Below, piece after piece: positions 47,021 to 54,566 of a stretch of 64,000 nt of DNA. Position 1 is the stretch's first letter. Each line of letters opens with the position of its first letter. The position numbers were made by a program, and so were the translations under genes. A model generated the notes under the pieces. It saw nothing but the letters and a program-made list of their open reading frames with translations, did not search any database and was not told where the DNA came from. Source of the stretch: Bacillota bacterium (GTDB lineage Bacteria; Bacillota; UBA4882; UBA8346); the NCBI GenBank assembly GCA_029776205.1, contig JAKOTQ010000096.1:195771-259770 (forward strand). The letters run 5' to 3'.

Positions 47021-47282
47021 AATCACTGGTGAAAGGAAGTAACGCAATTTGTCTTGCCCGTTTAACCGCTACGGTTAATTGGCGTTGATGCACGGCACAA
47101 TTCCCCGAAATTCGGCGAGGCAATATTTTTCCACGCTCAGTTATATATTTACGTAATTTGGCCACATCTTTATAATCAATACTCTCTACTTTGTCAACGC
47201 AAAAGGAACATACTTTACGTTTCCGACGCGGACTAACGTTCTTCCGGCTATCGTCATTGTTATTCGCATTATTTTTCGCCAT
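47019..47282 (-). CDS. rpsR: 30S ribosomal protein S18
   Basis: An 87-aa S18 with an Asn/Asp-rich N-terminus and the conserved core [20 protein letters not shown], then [13 protein letters not shown]. It keeps CSFC plus a later CAVH, the four-ligand zinc form of S18. It assembles with S6 on 16S rRNA. The ATG at 47282 has GGAGGTGACATTT; the upstream frame to 47291 is not needed. Third gene of rpsF-ssb-rpsR, the classical order, with a terminator directly at the stop. Certain. Confidence 0.98.
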   Translation of the reverse strand: MAKNNANNNDDSRKNVSPRRKRKVCSFCVDKVESIDYKDVAKLRKYITERGKILPRRISGNCAVHQRQLTVAVKRARQIALLPFTSD

Positions 47283-47308
47283 AAATGTCACCTCCGTTTA
47301 CCTATCCT

Positions 47309-47710
47309 TTAGAAAGGAAGATCATCAAGATTGATACCTTCCAAGTCATCTCCCGTCTGGCTGAAAGCAGTTGATTTGGAGCTCGCCCCATCCTGGGCTC
47401 GATCCAGGAACTGAACTTGATTGGCTACAACTTCAGCAACACGACGTTTTTGGCCATCCTGAGTTTCATAACTCCGAATTTGAAGCCGACCTTCAACAGC
47501 GACCAGACGGCCCTTTTTCAAATAATTTGCACAATGTTCGGCCTGCTTCTGCCAGACAACTATCCGAATGAAATCGGTTTCCCGTTCCCTCTGTTGATTG
47601 GGAACGGGCCGATCAACTGCCAAATCAAAGTTGGCTACAGCCACACCGTTCGGAGTATAACGAAGTTCAGGATCTCGGGTTAATCTTCCGATTAGGACTA
47701 TATGGTTCAT
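47309..47710 (-). CDS. ssb: Single-stranded DNA-binding protein
   Basis: OB-fold protein of 133 aa coating ssDNA in replication and repair. [20 protein letters not shown] starts the fold; [20 protein letters not shown] and [16 protein letters not shown] follow. A flexible linker leads to the acidic partner-binding tail [11 protein letters not shown]. The ATG at 47710 has AAGGTGAC before it. Lies between rpsF and rpsR, as in most Bacillota. Certain. Confidence 0.98.
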   Translation of the reverse strand: MNHIVLIGRLTRDPELRYTPNGVAVANFDLAVDRPVPNQQRERETDFIRIVVWQKQAEHCANYLKKGRLVAVEGRLQIRSYETQDGQKRRVAEVVANQVQFLDRAQDGASSKSTAFSQTGDDLEGINLDDLPF

Positions 47711-47727
47711 CCCATTGTCACCTTCGT

Positions 47728-48015
47728 TCACTCATCTTTTTTAATGACCAAATGACGAATGACGTCATCTTGAATCTTGAAGATACGGTCTAACTCTTGG
47801 CTTAAGTTATTCGGTGCTTTAAATTCCATTAATACATAGAAGCCTTCCAAATAACCCTTGACCTCATACGCGAGACGCCGCTTACCCCAGCGGTCAGTTT
47901 TGACAACTTCACCGCCGTTATTGGTTACAACTTCTTCAAACCGAGCAATCGCAGCGTTCAGCGCTTCTTCTTCAAGTTCAGGTTTGAGGATGTACATCGC
48001 TTCATAATTCCTCAC
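47728..48015 (-). CDS. rpsF: 30S ribosomal protein S6
   Basis: A 95-aa S6, normal length: [40 protein letters not shown] and [20 protein letters not shown] are family blocks. It binds S18 and 16S rRNA in the 30S platform. The GTG start at 48015 has GGAGGTGAATTCGG before it. First gene of rpsF-ssb-rpsR, with its own sigma-A promoter about 90 bases upstream. Certain. Confidence 0.98.
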   Translation of the reverse strand: MRNYEAMYILKPELEEEALNAAIARFEEVVTNNGGEVVKTDRWGKRRLAYEVKGYLEGFYVLMEFKAPNNLSQELDRIFKIQDDVIRHLVIKKDE

Positions 48016-48107
48016 CCGAATTCACCTCCTCCCTATGGACTAACGGCTCTGAATCTGCTGGTTTGTATTTTTATCCAGAAAAACAGAGCAGGGAAGTCAC
48101 TTAAAAA

Positions 48108-48135
48108 ATTATACCATTTTCCATAATTATTGCAA
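48108..48135 (-). promoter_or_regulatory. Promoter of the rpsF-ssb-rpsR operon
   Basis: On the minus strand, TTGCAA (48135-48130), 16 bases, TATAAT (48113-48108). Confidence 0.8.
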
Positions 48136-48144
48136 GTAAATTTT

Positions 48145-48354
48145 CTATTCGCTATTAAGAATCTCCAAATCACCCATAGATTTAACGATGGATTTAACGC
48201 CCTTTTCAAATTTGGGCCGAGGCAACATCACAACACGACCGCAGGTAAGACACCGAATCCGGAAATCCATACCAACTCGCATCACTTCCCACTCACTGCC
48301 TCCACAAGGATGGACTTTTCGCATCTTGACAATATCTCCGACATAAAATTTCAT
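48145..48354 (-). CDS. DUF951-family small protein
   Basis: A 69-aa protein of a conserved, uncharacterised Bacillota family (homologue of Bacillus YyzM). [40 protein letters not shown] and [16 protein letters not shown] are typical; the CGG and CLTCGR cysteines suggest metal binding or nucleic-acid contact. The ATG at 48354 has GAGAGGTGAACTC before it. It lies before rpsF, near dnaB and rplI, the family's usual position. Function unknown. Confidence 0.92.
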   Translation of the reverse strand: MKFYVGDIVKMRKVHPCGGSEWEVMRVGMDFRIRCLTCGRVVMLPRPKFEKGVKSIVKSMGDLEILNSE

Positions 48355-48387
48355 GAGTTCACCTCTCGAACCATTCAACCCATTATA

Positions 48388-48767
48388 TTATTTCTCCCCT
48401 ACCAGTTCACTGTAAGCGGTAGCATCCATCAAACTTTGAAGCTCGGCAGGCTCCGAAGGCTCGATCACCGCAATCCACCCTTTACCGTAAGGATCCTGGT
48501 TCACCAATTCTGGGCTGTGTTCCAGATTATCATTGATCTCTTAATTTCGCCGCTGAGCGGTGCAGCTATATCCGAAACCGTCGTAATGGATTCAATCGTA
48601 GCCATCGTATTCCTGATGACAAATTGCTCACCGATTGCCGGCAAATCTACAAAAACGATATCCCCCAGCTGTTTCTGGGCATAATCCGTAATCCCAATCC
48701 TTACTTTTTTACCTTCGATTTTTACCCACTCATGACTCACTGAATACTTAAGCTCTTTGGGTACCAC
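48388..48767 (-). pseudogene. gcvH: Glycine cleavage system H protein, frameshifted and lacking the lipoyl-lysine
   Basis: GcvH carries the aminomethyl group on a lipoyl-lysine. Here a GTG at 48767 (after GGGAGG) opens VPKELKYSVSHEWVKIEGKK and ITDYAQKQLGDIVFVDLPAI, clearly GcvH. The frame then breaks at 48541-48542, where AAG stands for an expected AAAG. Downstream in the other frame come NDNLEHSPELVNQDPYGKGW and, before TAA at 48388, AYSELVGEK. Separately, the invariant ESVK is read as ESIT (codon ACG), so the lipoylated lysine is missing. Two independent faults suggest a decaying gene. No gcvT or gcvP is in the window. Confidence 0.85.
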
Positions 48768-48928
48768 GATGATAACCTCCCTTTGATTCCGGTGCCATCT
48801 TTATCCTTCCCAAATGATTACGTATTTTTTCCTTTTCGACAAGAGCCCCCTCTTTCCTTCCGTAACATCTGAATTCCAGTCTAAACCAGCTTTTTAAGAC
48901 TGCAAACACCTCTGTCTCCATCATTTCA

Positions 48929-48934
48929 TATAAT
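48929..48934 (+). promoter_or_regulatory. -10 element upstream of the 29-codon gene
   Basis: TATAAT with flanking A/T, about 33 bases before the start codon. No good -35 hexamer is visible, so confidence is limited. Confidence 0.5.
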
Positions 48935-48966
48935 ATCGGGAGCATCACCTGGAGGAGGGTCTTTCA

Positions 48967-49056
48967 ATGGAAAAACTATTGTCTACCATACTCAATCCGT
49001 ACTTGAAAAAACATAAAAAAACGATGATTCTCATTTGGCGAAAAAAGAAAGCATAA
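48967..49056 (+). CDS. Very small basic protein, 29 aa, with its own expression signals
   Basis: The ATG at 48967 is preceded by GGAGGAGGGTCTTTCA, one of the strongest ribosome sites in the window. The frame reads MEKLLSTILNPYLKKHKKTM and then ILIWRKKKA to TAA at 49054-49056: a short amphipathic helix with a Lys/Arg-rich C-terminal half. A TATAAT lies upstream and a compact terminator follows after 37 bases, so it looks like an independent unit between gcvH (divergent) and mlaE. Basic amphipathic peptides of this size may bind membranes or nucleic acid; I cannot assign a function. Confidence 0.6.
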   Translation: MEKLLSTILNPYLKKHKKTMILIWRKKKA

Positions 49057-49093
49057 TTTTAAAAAGCCCGTAACAATCTTCGGGCACCTTCCC

Positions 49094-49118
49094 AACCATG
49101 GCCAGACCATGGTTTTTT
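49094..49118 (+). terminator. Terminator of the 29-codon gene
   Basis: AACCATGG-CCAGA-CCATGGTT followed by four more T. A preceding small hairpin (GCCCG...CGGGC, 49066-49085) may add to it. Confidence 0.9.
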
Positions 49119-49247
49119 GTTTACAGAGATAACCGTACTGGAAAAAAATATACATCGGAAGTTGCAGGAATTATTTTGGAGTTGAAGAATAACCATACAT
49201 CAATTAATGCTTGATATTTCGGCTAAAACGACTATTCGGAGTAACTG

Positions 49248-50045
49248 ATGTCTATTTCGAAAAAGAACAACGCGGATTTTATCGGGGCCTTCGGAAAAAC
49301 GATCATTGCCCTTCTGGCCGACATTGGACGCTTAACCCAACTGTTGCTTCGTTCCGGAAATGCCGTTTTTCGTAATACAATCTTTTGGAAAAATACTTTG
49401 ATTGAAATGGAATCCATCGGTATTCGTTCGATGCCGATCGTCCTTATTATCTCGGTATTTACCGGAATGGTTTTCTCATTACAGATCGCCAAAATATTCG
49501 CAGCTTTTGGTTTATCTTCCCAATTGGGACAAGGGCTTACTCTGGCCTTTGCCAGAGAACTTGGTCCGGTTCTAGTCGGCGTCGTTGTGGCCGGACGCGT
49601 CGGTTCATCCATTTCAGCTGAAATTGGTTCCATGAAAGTTACCGAGCAAATTGACGCCTTGGAAACTCTGTCAACGGATCCCGTTGATTACCTGGTTGCT
49701 CCGCGAATCGTTGCCGGCTGTCTGATGTTACCCATATTGGTAACCTTCGCCGATCTGATCGGTATCGCCGGCGGTTTCGCCGTTGCGGTGTTTTATGCCC
49801 AAATTCCTTTCAGCAACTTTGTTGACGGCATTCTAACTTTCGTTACTTTTTGGGATTTTATGGGCGGTATCATAAAATCTTTCTTTTTTGGTTTAACTAT
49901 TACCTCAATAGCCACCTATAAAGGATTGGTCACCGAAAACGGTGCGGTTGGGGTAGGAAAAGCAACCACCGAATCCGTAGTCCACTCTACGATCGTTATT
50001 TTTATTCTAAATTACTTCTTATCCATGTTTCTTTACCAGCTGTAA
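49248..50045 (+). CDS. mlaE: MlaE-type ABC transporter permease (phospholipid transport)
   Basis: Inner-membrane permease of the MCE-linked lipid transporter that moves phospholipids between inner and outer membranes. The 265-aa protein has about five helices and the conserved coupling segment ELGPVLVGVVVAGRVGSSIS followed by AEIGSMKVTEQIDAL, plus AFGLSSQLGQGLTLAFARE. The ATG follows GGAGTAACTG. mlaF and mlaD follow within 20 bases each. Presence of this system implies an outer membrane. Certain family. Confidence 0.95.
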   Translation: MSISKKNNADFIGAFGKTIIALLADIGRLTQLLLRSGNAVFRNTIFWKNTLIEMESIGIRSMPIVLIISVFTGMVFSLQIAKIFAAFGLSSQLGQGLTLAFARELGPVLVGVVVAGRVGSSISAEIGSMKVTEQIDALETLSTDPVDYLVAPRIVAGCLMLPILVTFADLIGIAGGFAVAVFYAQIPFSNFVDGILTFVTFWDFMGGIIKSFFFGLTITSIATYKGLVTENGAVGVGKATTESVVHSTIVIFILNYFLSMFLYQL

Positions 50046-50054
50046 AGGTGAACA

Positions 50055-50789
50055 ATGATTAAACTTTATAATCTAGGCTTCCAAATAGGCCATCAAACCA
50101 TCTTGGACCATATTGACCTGGAATTTAAAGCCGGCGAAACTTTTGTCATCATGGGCCCAAGCGGCTGCGGTAAAAGCACGCTGCTCCGGCTGATCATGGG
50201 ACTGATCAAACCCACTTCCGGCTGGATTGAAATTGACGGCACCAATACGCTCACTTTGGACCGGAACGGATGGCAGCAACTTCGTCAAAAAATGGGGATG
50301 GTCTTTCAATCGGCTGCGTTATTCGATTCATTGACCGTCTATGACAACATCGCCTTCGGACTGCGCCGGAGACGCATGGATGAATCAATGATCCGAAAAA
50401 AAGTAACCCAAGCCTTAATGACCGTTGACCTGGACCCGGCGATTGCCGATAAAATGCCCGCCGACTTAAGCGGCGGCATGAAAAAAAGAACGGCTATAGC
50501 CCGGGCCATAGCCATTGAACCCCCGATCTTATTGTACGACGAACCAACCACTGGCCTGGATCCGATCGTTGCCGGAACCATCAATGATTTGATTTGCAAT
50601 CTCCAAAAGAAACTAGGGATTACTTCCATTGTGGTCACCCATGATGTCATTAGTGCTTTAACTGTAGCCGACCGGGTCGGTTTATTGCACGGAGGAAGAC
50701 TGGCAGAACTGCGGGAACGCCCCGATTTGAAAAATGCAACTCATCCGTTATTAAAAGAATTTTTACGCGATTATCATACGCTATTGTAA
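50055..50789 (+). CDS. mlaF: MlaF-type ABC transporter ATPase
   Basis: ATPase subunit of the lipid transporter, 244 aa. Walker A is GPSGCGKSTLLRL, the Q-loop is MGMVFQSAALFDSLTVYDN, the signature is LSGGMKKRTAIARAIA, Walker B is ILLYDEPTTGLDP and the switch His is in VVTHDV. SAALFDSLTV is typical of the MlaF branch. It drives lipid movement through MlaE, with MlaD as the extracytoplasmic part. Located 9 bases after mlaE and 16 before mlaD. Confidence 0.96.
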   Translation: MIKLYNLGFQIGHQTILDHIDLEFKAGETFVIMGPSGCGKSTLLRLIMGLIKPTSGWIEIDGTNTLTLDRNGWQQLRQKMGMVFQSAALFDSLTVYDNIAFGLRRRRMDESMIRKKVTQALMTVDLDPAIADKMPADLSGGMKKRTAIARAIAIEPPILLYDEPTTGLDPIVAGTINDLICNLQKKLGITSIVVTHDVISALTVADRVGLLHGGRLAELRERPDLKNATHPLLKEFLRDYHTLL

Positions 50790-50805
50790 ATATGGAGGAA
50801 AACGA

Positions 50806-52152
50806 ATGCATATGGTAAGTACAGAGACCAAGGTAGGCCTGTTTGCCATAACCGCAATTATCGCGATGGTCTCTTTATTTATGTGGTTAAACAGCACAGA
50901 GCTTTTCAAAAGTGGGCCGGAAATGGAAGCAGCTTTTGAACGGATCGAAGGTTTACGGCCGGGAGCCCCAGTTAAATATGCCGGTGTGGATGTGGGACGA
51001 GTTACCCGCATTTATTTCGATCGGCAATCTGTCATTGTTGTCTTCCGTATGAATACCAAAGTCGAACTGCCCCAAGACATCGAAGCCGGTATCGCCAGCA
51101 CCGGAGTAGTCGGTGATAAACACCTGGAATTACGCCCTGCTACCAGAGAAAAACGGCCAGATAACCGGATTCCCGGGAAAAGTCCGGCAAGCATGGAAGA
51201 ACTTTATACATCAGCCGCCGAAATCCTGGAATCGGTTAAGCATCTTACCGCCTCCCTCAATACTCTTTTGGGAGATAAAGAAGTCGCCACTTCTCTAAAA
51301 AATACGATTATTCGAATCGATCGCTTAACAATGGCGTTGGAAAGGGTTGCCGCTCAAAGCGAGCCGAAGATCCATGAACTGCTAAACAATATTAACTTAG
51401 CATCATCCCGGCTGGCCGAAGCCGGGCTCACAGCAAACCGATTGCTCAGTCAAATTGATAATAACGGACAAACCGCAGCCGATATTCGGGAGGCCCTTGC
51501 CCATATTAAGTCGGTATCTGCCAATTTAGATCGGTTTTCTAAATTCCTGGCAGATAACGATTCAAAGATCGAGCTCCTGATGGATGACGCCCACCGAACC
51601 ATGGAATCTATCAATCAAGCTGCCCAAACTATTGACGAAGCGGTAAAAGAGTTTTCTAACAACAACGATCTATCTCAGTTACAACAGACGTTAACCCAAG
51701 CCGGAGAAGCTGCCCAAAAAGTGGATGAATACGTTAAAAAACTGGAAAGTATAAAGATAAGCCAAGGCATCGGCGCAGGTTATCAAAGAAAGAAGCAAAT
51801 TGGAGTCGATTATTCTCTCCAGGTGAAATTTAATGAGAAAAACTCATTATTATTCGCCTTTGAAGACATTGGCGATCAAAACTTAGGATCGGTCCAAATG
51901 ACAACCGTCCTTCCCAACGGCTCTTATCAGGGACGAGCCGGCCTATTCCGCAACAAATTCGGCCTCGGACTCGATTATCGCCCGAACTCAAAATGGTCAT
52001 TGGGATTAGATGCCTGGAATGTGGACTCTCCCAATGTAGGCCTGTCAACCCGGTGGAAACCAACGGACCAATGGTCGTTACAGTTATCAACCGAAACCAA
52101 TCTGGATACGCATAAGGACTCTTGGAGTATCGAGTGGTGGTATCATTTTTAG
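50806..52152 (+). CDS. mlaD: MlaD-type MCE protein with a C-terminal beta-barrel-like domain
   Basis: A 448-aa protein. Residues 10-30 form one membrane helix (LFAITAIIAMVSLFMWL). The MCE domain (about 35-115) has RIEGLRPGAPVKYAGVDVGR. A long helical region (120-325) could span the periplasm. The last 115 residues alternate hydrophobic and polar (LLFAFEDIGDQNLGSVQMTT, FGLGLDYRPNSKWSLGLDAW, WSLQLSTETNLD) and end WWYHF, with the terminal aromatic of outer-membrane barrels. MlaD of Escherichia coli is only about 180 aa. A fused barrel was described for the diderm Firmicute Veillonella, so a one-protein bridge is likely. Confidence 0.9.
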   Translation: MHMVSTETKVGLFAITAIIAMVSLFMWLNSTELFKSGPEMEAAFERIEGLRPGAPVKYAGVDVGRVTRIYFDRQSVIVVFRMNTKVELPQDIEAGIASTGVVGDKHLELRPATREKRPDNRIPGKSPASMEELYTSAAEILESVKHLTASLNTLLGDKEVATSLKNTIIRIDRLTMALERVAAQSEPKIHELLNNINLASSRLAEAGLTANRLLSQIDNNGQTAADIREALAHIKSVSANLDRFSKFLADNDSKIELLMDDAHRTMESINQAAQTIDEAVKEFSNNNDLSQLQQTLTQAGEAAQKVDEYVKKLESIKISQGIGAGYQRKKQIGVDYSLQVKFNEKNSLLFAFEDIGDQNLGSVQMTTVLPNGSYQGRAGLFRNKFGLGLDYRPNSKWSLGLDAWNVDSPNVGLSTRWKPTDQWSLQLSTETNLDTHKDSWSIEWWYHF

Positions 52153-52198
52153 GTTGAAATTATACCAATTTAACATTTAATGTTTTAATCCTAATAGA

Positions 52199-52226
52199 TA
52201 AGATCCGAAAACCCGGATCTTTTTTC
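52199..52226 (+). terminator. Terminator of the mlaEFD operon
   Basis: AAGATCCG and CGGATCTT pair around a six-base loop, followed by TTTTCTTT. Confidence 0.9.
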
Positions 52227-52275
52227 TTTATAATACAAAATTGCTATTTGCCAACAAAAGGCCTGTTCACCTCCT

Positions 52276-52518
52276 TCACCTCCTAAAATCAAGACGGGAC
52301 CGTTCACCCCTAACCCCCGTTGGAGAAGTATCCCCAATCCCCTTATCCCGCGGGCAGGATGATTGCGGGTTCAACTACGCTAGAATAACCATCCATGACG
52401 GGTTTGCCAGTTTATGCTCCTTTGCCGACATCAGGGATACGTCCATGTATCCATCGCGCACCAGCTTTCTTTCATTGAGCTCAACATGATAGGCCAGCAA
52501 GCTGAGATAATCAAACAT
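52276..52518 (-). pseudogene. Degenerate ORF fragment with an in-frame stop, possibly of phage origin
   Basis: An ATG at 52518 opens MFDYLSLLAYHVELNERKLV, then RDGYMDVSLMSAKEHKLANP and SWMVILA before TAG at 52377-52375. The same frame then stays open (including RGERSRLDFRR) to TGA at 52276. Leu codons are mostly CTG/CTC, unlike neighbours. The pattern of a helical stretch, a short turn, KLANP and a further helix recalls P27-type small terminase subunits, but the likeness is weak. No ribosome site precedes the ATG. With the mla terminator and a long hairpin it fills the 508-base gap at 52153-52660. Confidence 0.35.
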
Positions 52519-52561
52519 TATCGATACAAAAGTAAAATTCGATATCTATTAAACCAAATAA

Positions 52562-52618
52562 GCCATTGAAACTTCTCATGGGTTTCCCATTTCGAAGTTC
52601 CAATGGCATTCTTTTTTT
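52562..52618 (+). terminator. Long interrupted stem-loop with a T-run
   Basis: GCCATTG pairs with CAATGGC (52601-52607), AACTT with AAGTT, and ATGGG with CCCAT around a TTT loop; ATTC and eight T follow. It is shaped like a plus-strand terminator, yet no intact plus-strand gene precedes it after the mlaD terminator. Confidence 0.6.
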
Positions 52619-52660
52619 TAATCAATTTTTATAAATTATCATATTAAAGACTATTTTAAT

Positions 52661-53236
52661 TTACGATTGAAACATCGCCTGTGTCGCTTTTAGCTCACGC
52701 ATCAACACCGGTACGACCAACGTGAGAGCGAATGATTTGATCAAGTCCCCCACGATCATCAACGGCAGCGTTGAAACAATTGCAGACCAGGCTGCCAGAT
52801 CATTTCCATACACCATGGCTCCAAAAGGAATATACAATAATCCTACCCCGTACATAAAGATGAGTGCCGATAGCGCTCCTACAAAGCAACGGACTTGATC
52901 CGATTTGATCACCGGCATCTGATAAACGGCTCCGGCAGACCAGGCTGCCGGGATAAACCCGATTAGAAACCCGAAGGTCGGTTTGAAGAGATAACCTAGT
53001 CCTCCGCCCGTGCTAAAAAAGGGTAATCCGGCCAATCCCATCACCAAATACAACATCGGCACCATCCAACCCCGTTTCGGCCCTAATAAGATTCCGGCCA
53101 AAATAACAACCATGGATTGAAACGTCATGGGAATGGGTCCAATAGCTACATTTATACGTGCACTCAGTACCGTCAGTGCAATGAATATGGCAGTCAGCAC
53201 CATCTCGAACAGAGTAAACCGCGATCCATTCTTCAT
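52661..53236 (-). CDS. bioY: Biotin transporter substrate-binding subunit BioY
   Basis: S-component of an ECF-type biotin importer, 191 aa with six helices. LTVLSARINVAIGPIPMTFQ, VVILAGILLGPKRGWMVPML and YLVMGLAGLPFFSTGGGLGY, then FLIGFIPAAW, are BioY hallmarks. The ATG at 53236 has GGAGG before it and overlaps the birA stop (ATGA). The ECF energising module is not in the window. Being cotranscribed with birA behind a BirA operator, it should be repressed when biotin is plentiful. Confidence 0.96.
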   Translation of the reverse strand: MKNGSRFTLFEMVLTAIFIALTVLSARINVAIGPIPMTFQSMVVILAGILLGPKRGWMVPMLYLVMGLAGLPFFSTGGGLGYLFKPTFGFLIGFIPAAWSAGAVYQMPVIKSDQVRCFVGALSALIFMYGVGLLYIPFGAMVYGNDLAAWSAIVSTLPLMIVGDLIKSFALTLVVPVLMRELKATQAMFQS

Positions 53237-54216
53237 GGATTTTCCTCCATCTCTTCGATGATTTCTCCGGAAAAGACTTTCACCTCTTTTCCGGTTGTAT
53301 CTCTTATCCATAAACTTCCGTCATCATCCAGAGCCAACGCCTCGCCCATCAAACCTTGTCCAAATCCGGAACGAATCGTTACCCATTTCCCTAACGTCGC
53401 TGAATGCTCTCGGGCGTAAGCCATGACATCCTGGAGATTTCCATCAGTCATCTGATGATATGCTCTCTCAAATTGCTCTAAATAACGTTGTAAAATAAGT
53501 TTACGATCCAGGATTTCTCCCCGTATCATCCTGAGCGATGTGGCCCGATCCGCCAATTCCTCCGGGAATTCATCGTGTAACTGGTTGACATTCAAACCAA
53601 CTCCAACAATAAGAAAGTGGATACGGTCCATCTCTCCGTGAAGTTCAGCCAAAATCCCGGCTAATTTTCGGCCTTCATACAACAAGTCATTGGGCCACTT
53701 CACCTGAACCTGAATACCGGTGGTTTCAAAAATAGCCCGAGCCATGGATACAGCAGTCAGAACCGTAATTCCGGCAATGGCCGAGGTGGCAATTTGCGGC
53801 CGCAATATTAAGCTGCTCCATAACCCTTTGCCCTTTACCGAGGACCAGGTCCGTCCCAGTCGGCCCCTACCGGCGGTCTGCTCTTCAGCTATGACCAAAG
53901 TTCCATCGGGAGCTCCTTCTTTGGCTAACGTTTTAGCCAAGATATTGGTGGAATCGACTGTATCCCGATAATGAATCGTCCTTCCAATCCGCTGAGTTTT
54001 CAAGCCCTCCTGAATCTCAAAGGGATGCAAAACTTGAGTCGCCATCACTAAACAATAGCCTTTTCGTGGTGAAGAATCGATCTTGTATCCTAAATCCCGG
54101 AGTTGATTAATCTGCTTCCAAATCGCCGCTCGGGTTAAGCCGGACATTGTTGCCAAGGATTCCCCGGATACGTAATGTCCTTGATTCGCCTTTAAAACAT
54201 CGAGTACCGACTTCAT
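53233..54216 (-). CDS. birA: BirA, biotin-protein ligase and biotin repressor
   Basis: Bifunctional 327-aa protein. The N-terminal winged helix (MKSVLDVLKANQGHYVSGES, LTRAAIWKQINQLRDLGYKI) binds DNA. The ligase core has DSTNILAKTLAKEGAPDGTL, VIAEEQTAGRGRLGRTWSS and VQVKWPNDLLYEGRKLAGIL, followed by the small C-terminal SH3-like domain. It attaches biotin to carboxylase carrier proteins and represses biotin genes as biotinyl-AMP complex. The ATG follows GAGAGGAGAAGACGG. An operator for itself overlaps its promoter. Certain. Confidence 0.97.
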   Translation of the reverse strand: MKSVLDVLKANQGHYVSGESLATMSGLTRAAIWKQINQLRDLGYKIDSSPRKGYCLVMATQVLHPFEIQEGLKTQRIGRTIHYRDTVDSTNILAKTLAKEGAPDGTLVIAEEQTAGRGRLGRTWSSVKGKGLWSSLILRPQIATSAIAGITVLTAVSMARAIFETTGIQVQVKWPNDLLYEGRKLAGILAELHGEMDRIHFLIVGVGLNVNQLHDEFPEELADRATSLRMIRGEILDRKLILQRYLEQFERAYHQMTDGNLQDVMAYAREHSATLGKWVTIRSGFGQGLMGEALALDDDGSLWIRDTTGKEVKVFSGEIIEEMEENP

Positions 54217-54231
54217 CCGTCTTCTCCTCTC

Positions 54232-54285
54232 ATTATATCATCGCCAAAACAATTGTCAACTTATATTAATTTTGCGGTTTACAAT
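54232..54285 (-). promoter_or_regulatory. birA-bioY promoter with BirA operator
   Basis: On the minus strand, TTGACA (54259-54254), 16 bases, TATAAT (54237-54232). Overlapping the -35 is an inverted repeat ATTGTAAACC-N14-AGTTGACAAT (54285-54252), close to the BirA box TTGTTAACC...GGTTAACAA. It predicts autorepression by biotinyl-AMP-bound BirA. The region starts the 350-base gap 54217-54566, the rest of which is the heptad array. Confidence 0.8.
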
Positions 54286-54321
54286 TTCAGTATGGGATAC
54301 AAAGGTTTTAAGGAGGAGGCA

Positions 54322-54560
54322 GTAGACAGGAGTCAGGAGTCGACCAAAAGAAGACAGAATACAGAAGTCAGAAGACAGAAGCAAACTAAAACTATACTTG
54401 CGCCTCGTGTCTTATATAAGAACTGTGAACTAGTGTACTTGACTTAGAGTTCAATACTTACAATTATCTCCTGGCTCCTACCTCCTAACTCCCATATCCC
54501 AGAACCCAGTACCTCGGACCTGAATTCTACTGTGAACTGTGCACTATGAACTGTGTACCC
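54322..54560 (-). repeat. Degenerate seven-base periodic array following folB
   Basis: The clearest array. On the minus strand from 54560, 6 bases after the folB stop: GGGTACA, CAGTTCA, TAGTGCA, CAGTTCA, CAGTAGA, ATTCAGG, TCCGAGG, TACTGGG, TTCTGGG, ATATGGG, AGTTAGG, AGGTAGG, AGCCAGG. After a weaker stretch, the far end reads on the plus strand GTAGACA, GGAGTCA, GGAGTCG and, further on, GAAGACA, GAATACA, GAAGTCA, GAAGACA. The seven-base phase is kept while units drift. Confidence 0.75.
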
Positions 54561-54566
54561 TTTATG

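Noticed and set aside
47019-47282. S18 with four zinc ligands considered unusual
   Set aside because: Both zinc and non-zinc S18 forms are widespread in bacteria, so this is ordinary.
48748-48948. A 66-codon minus-strand frame overlapping the gcvH start
   Set aside because: It runs into gcvH out of frame and lacks a ribosome site; the region is better explained as gcvH leader and the divergent promoter.
54322-54560. Heptad arrays considered as CRISPR arrays
   Set aside because: Units are 7 bases, contiguous and drifting, with no fixed repeat of 25-40 bases and no unique spacers; no cas genes are present.
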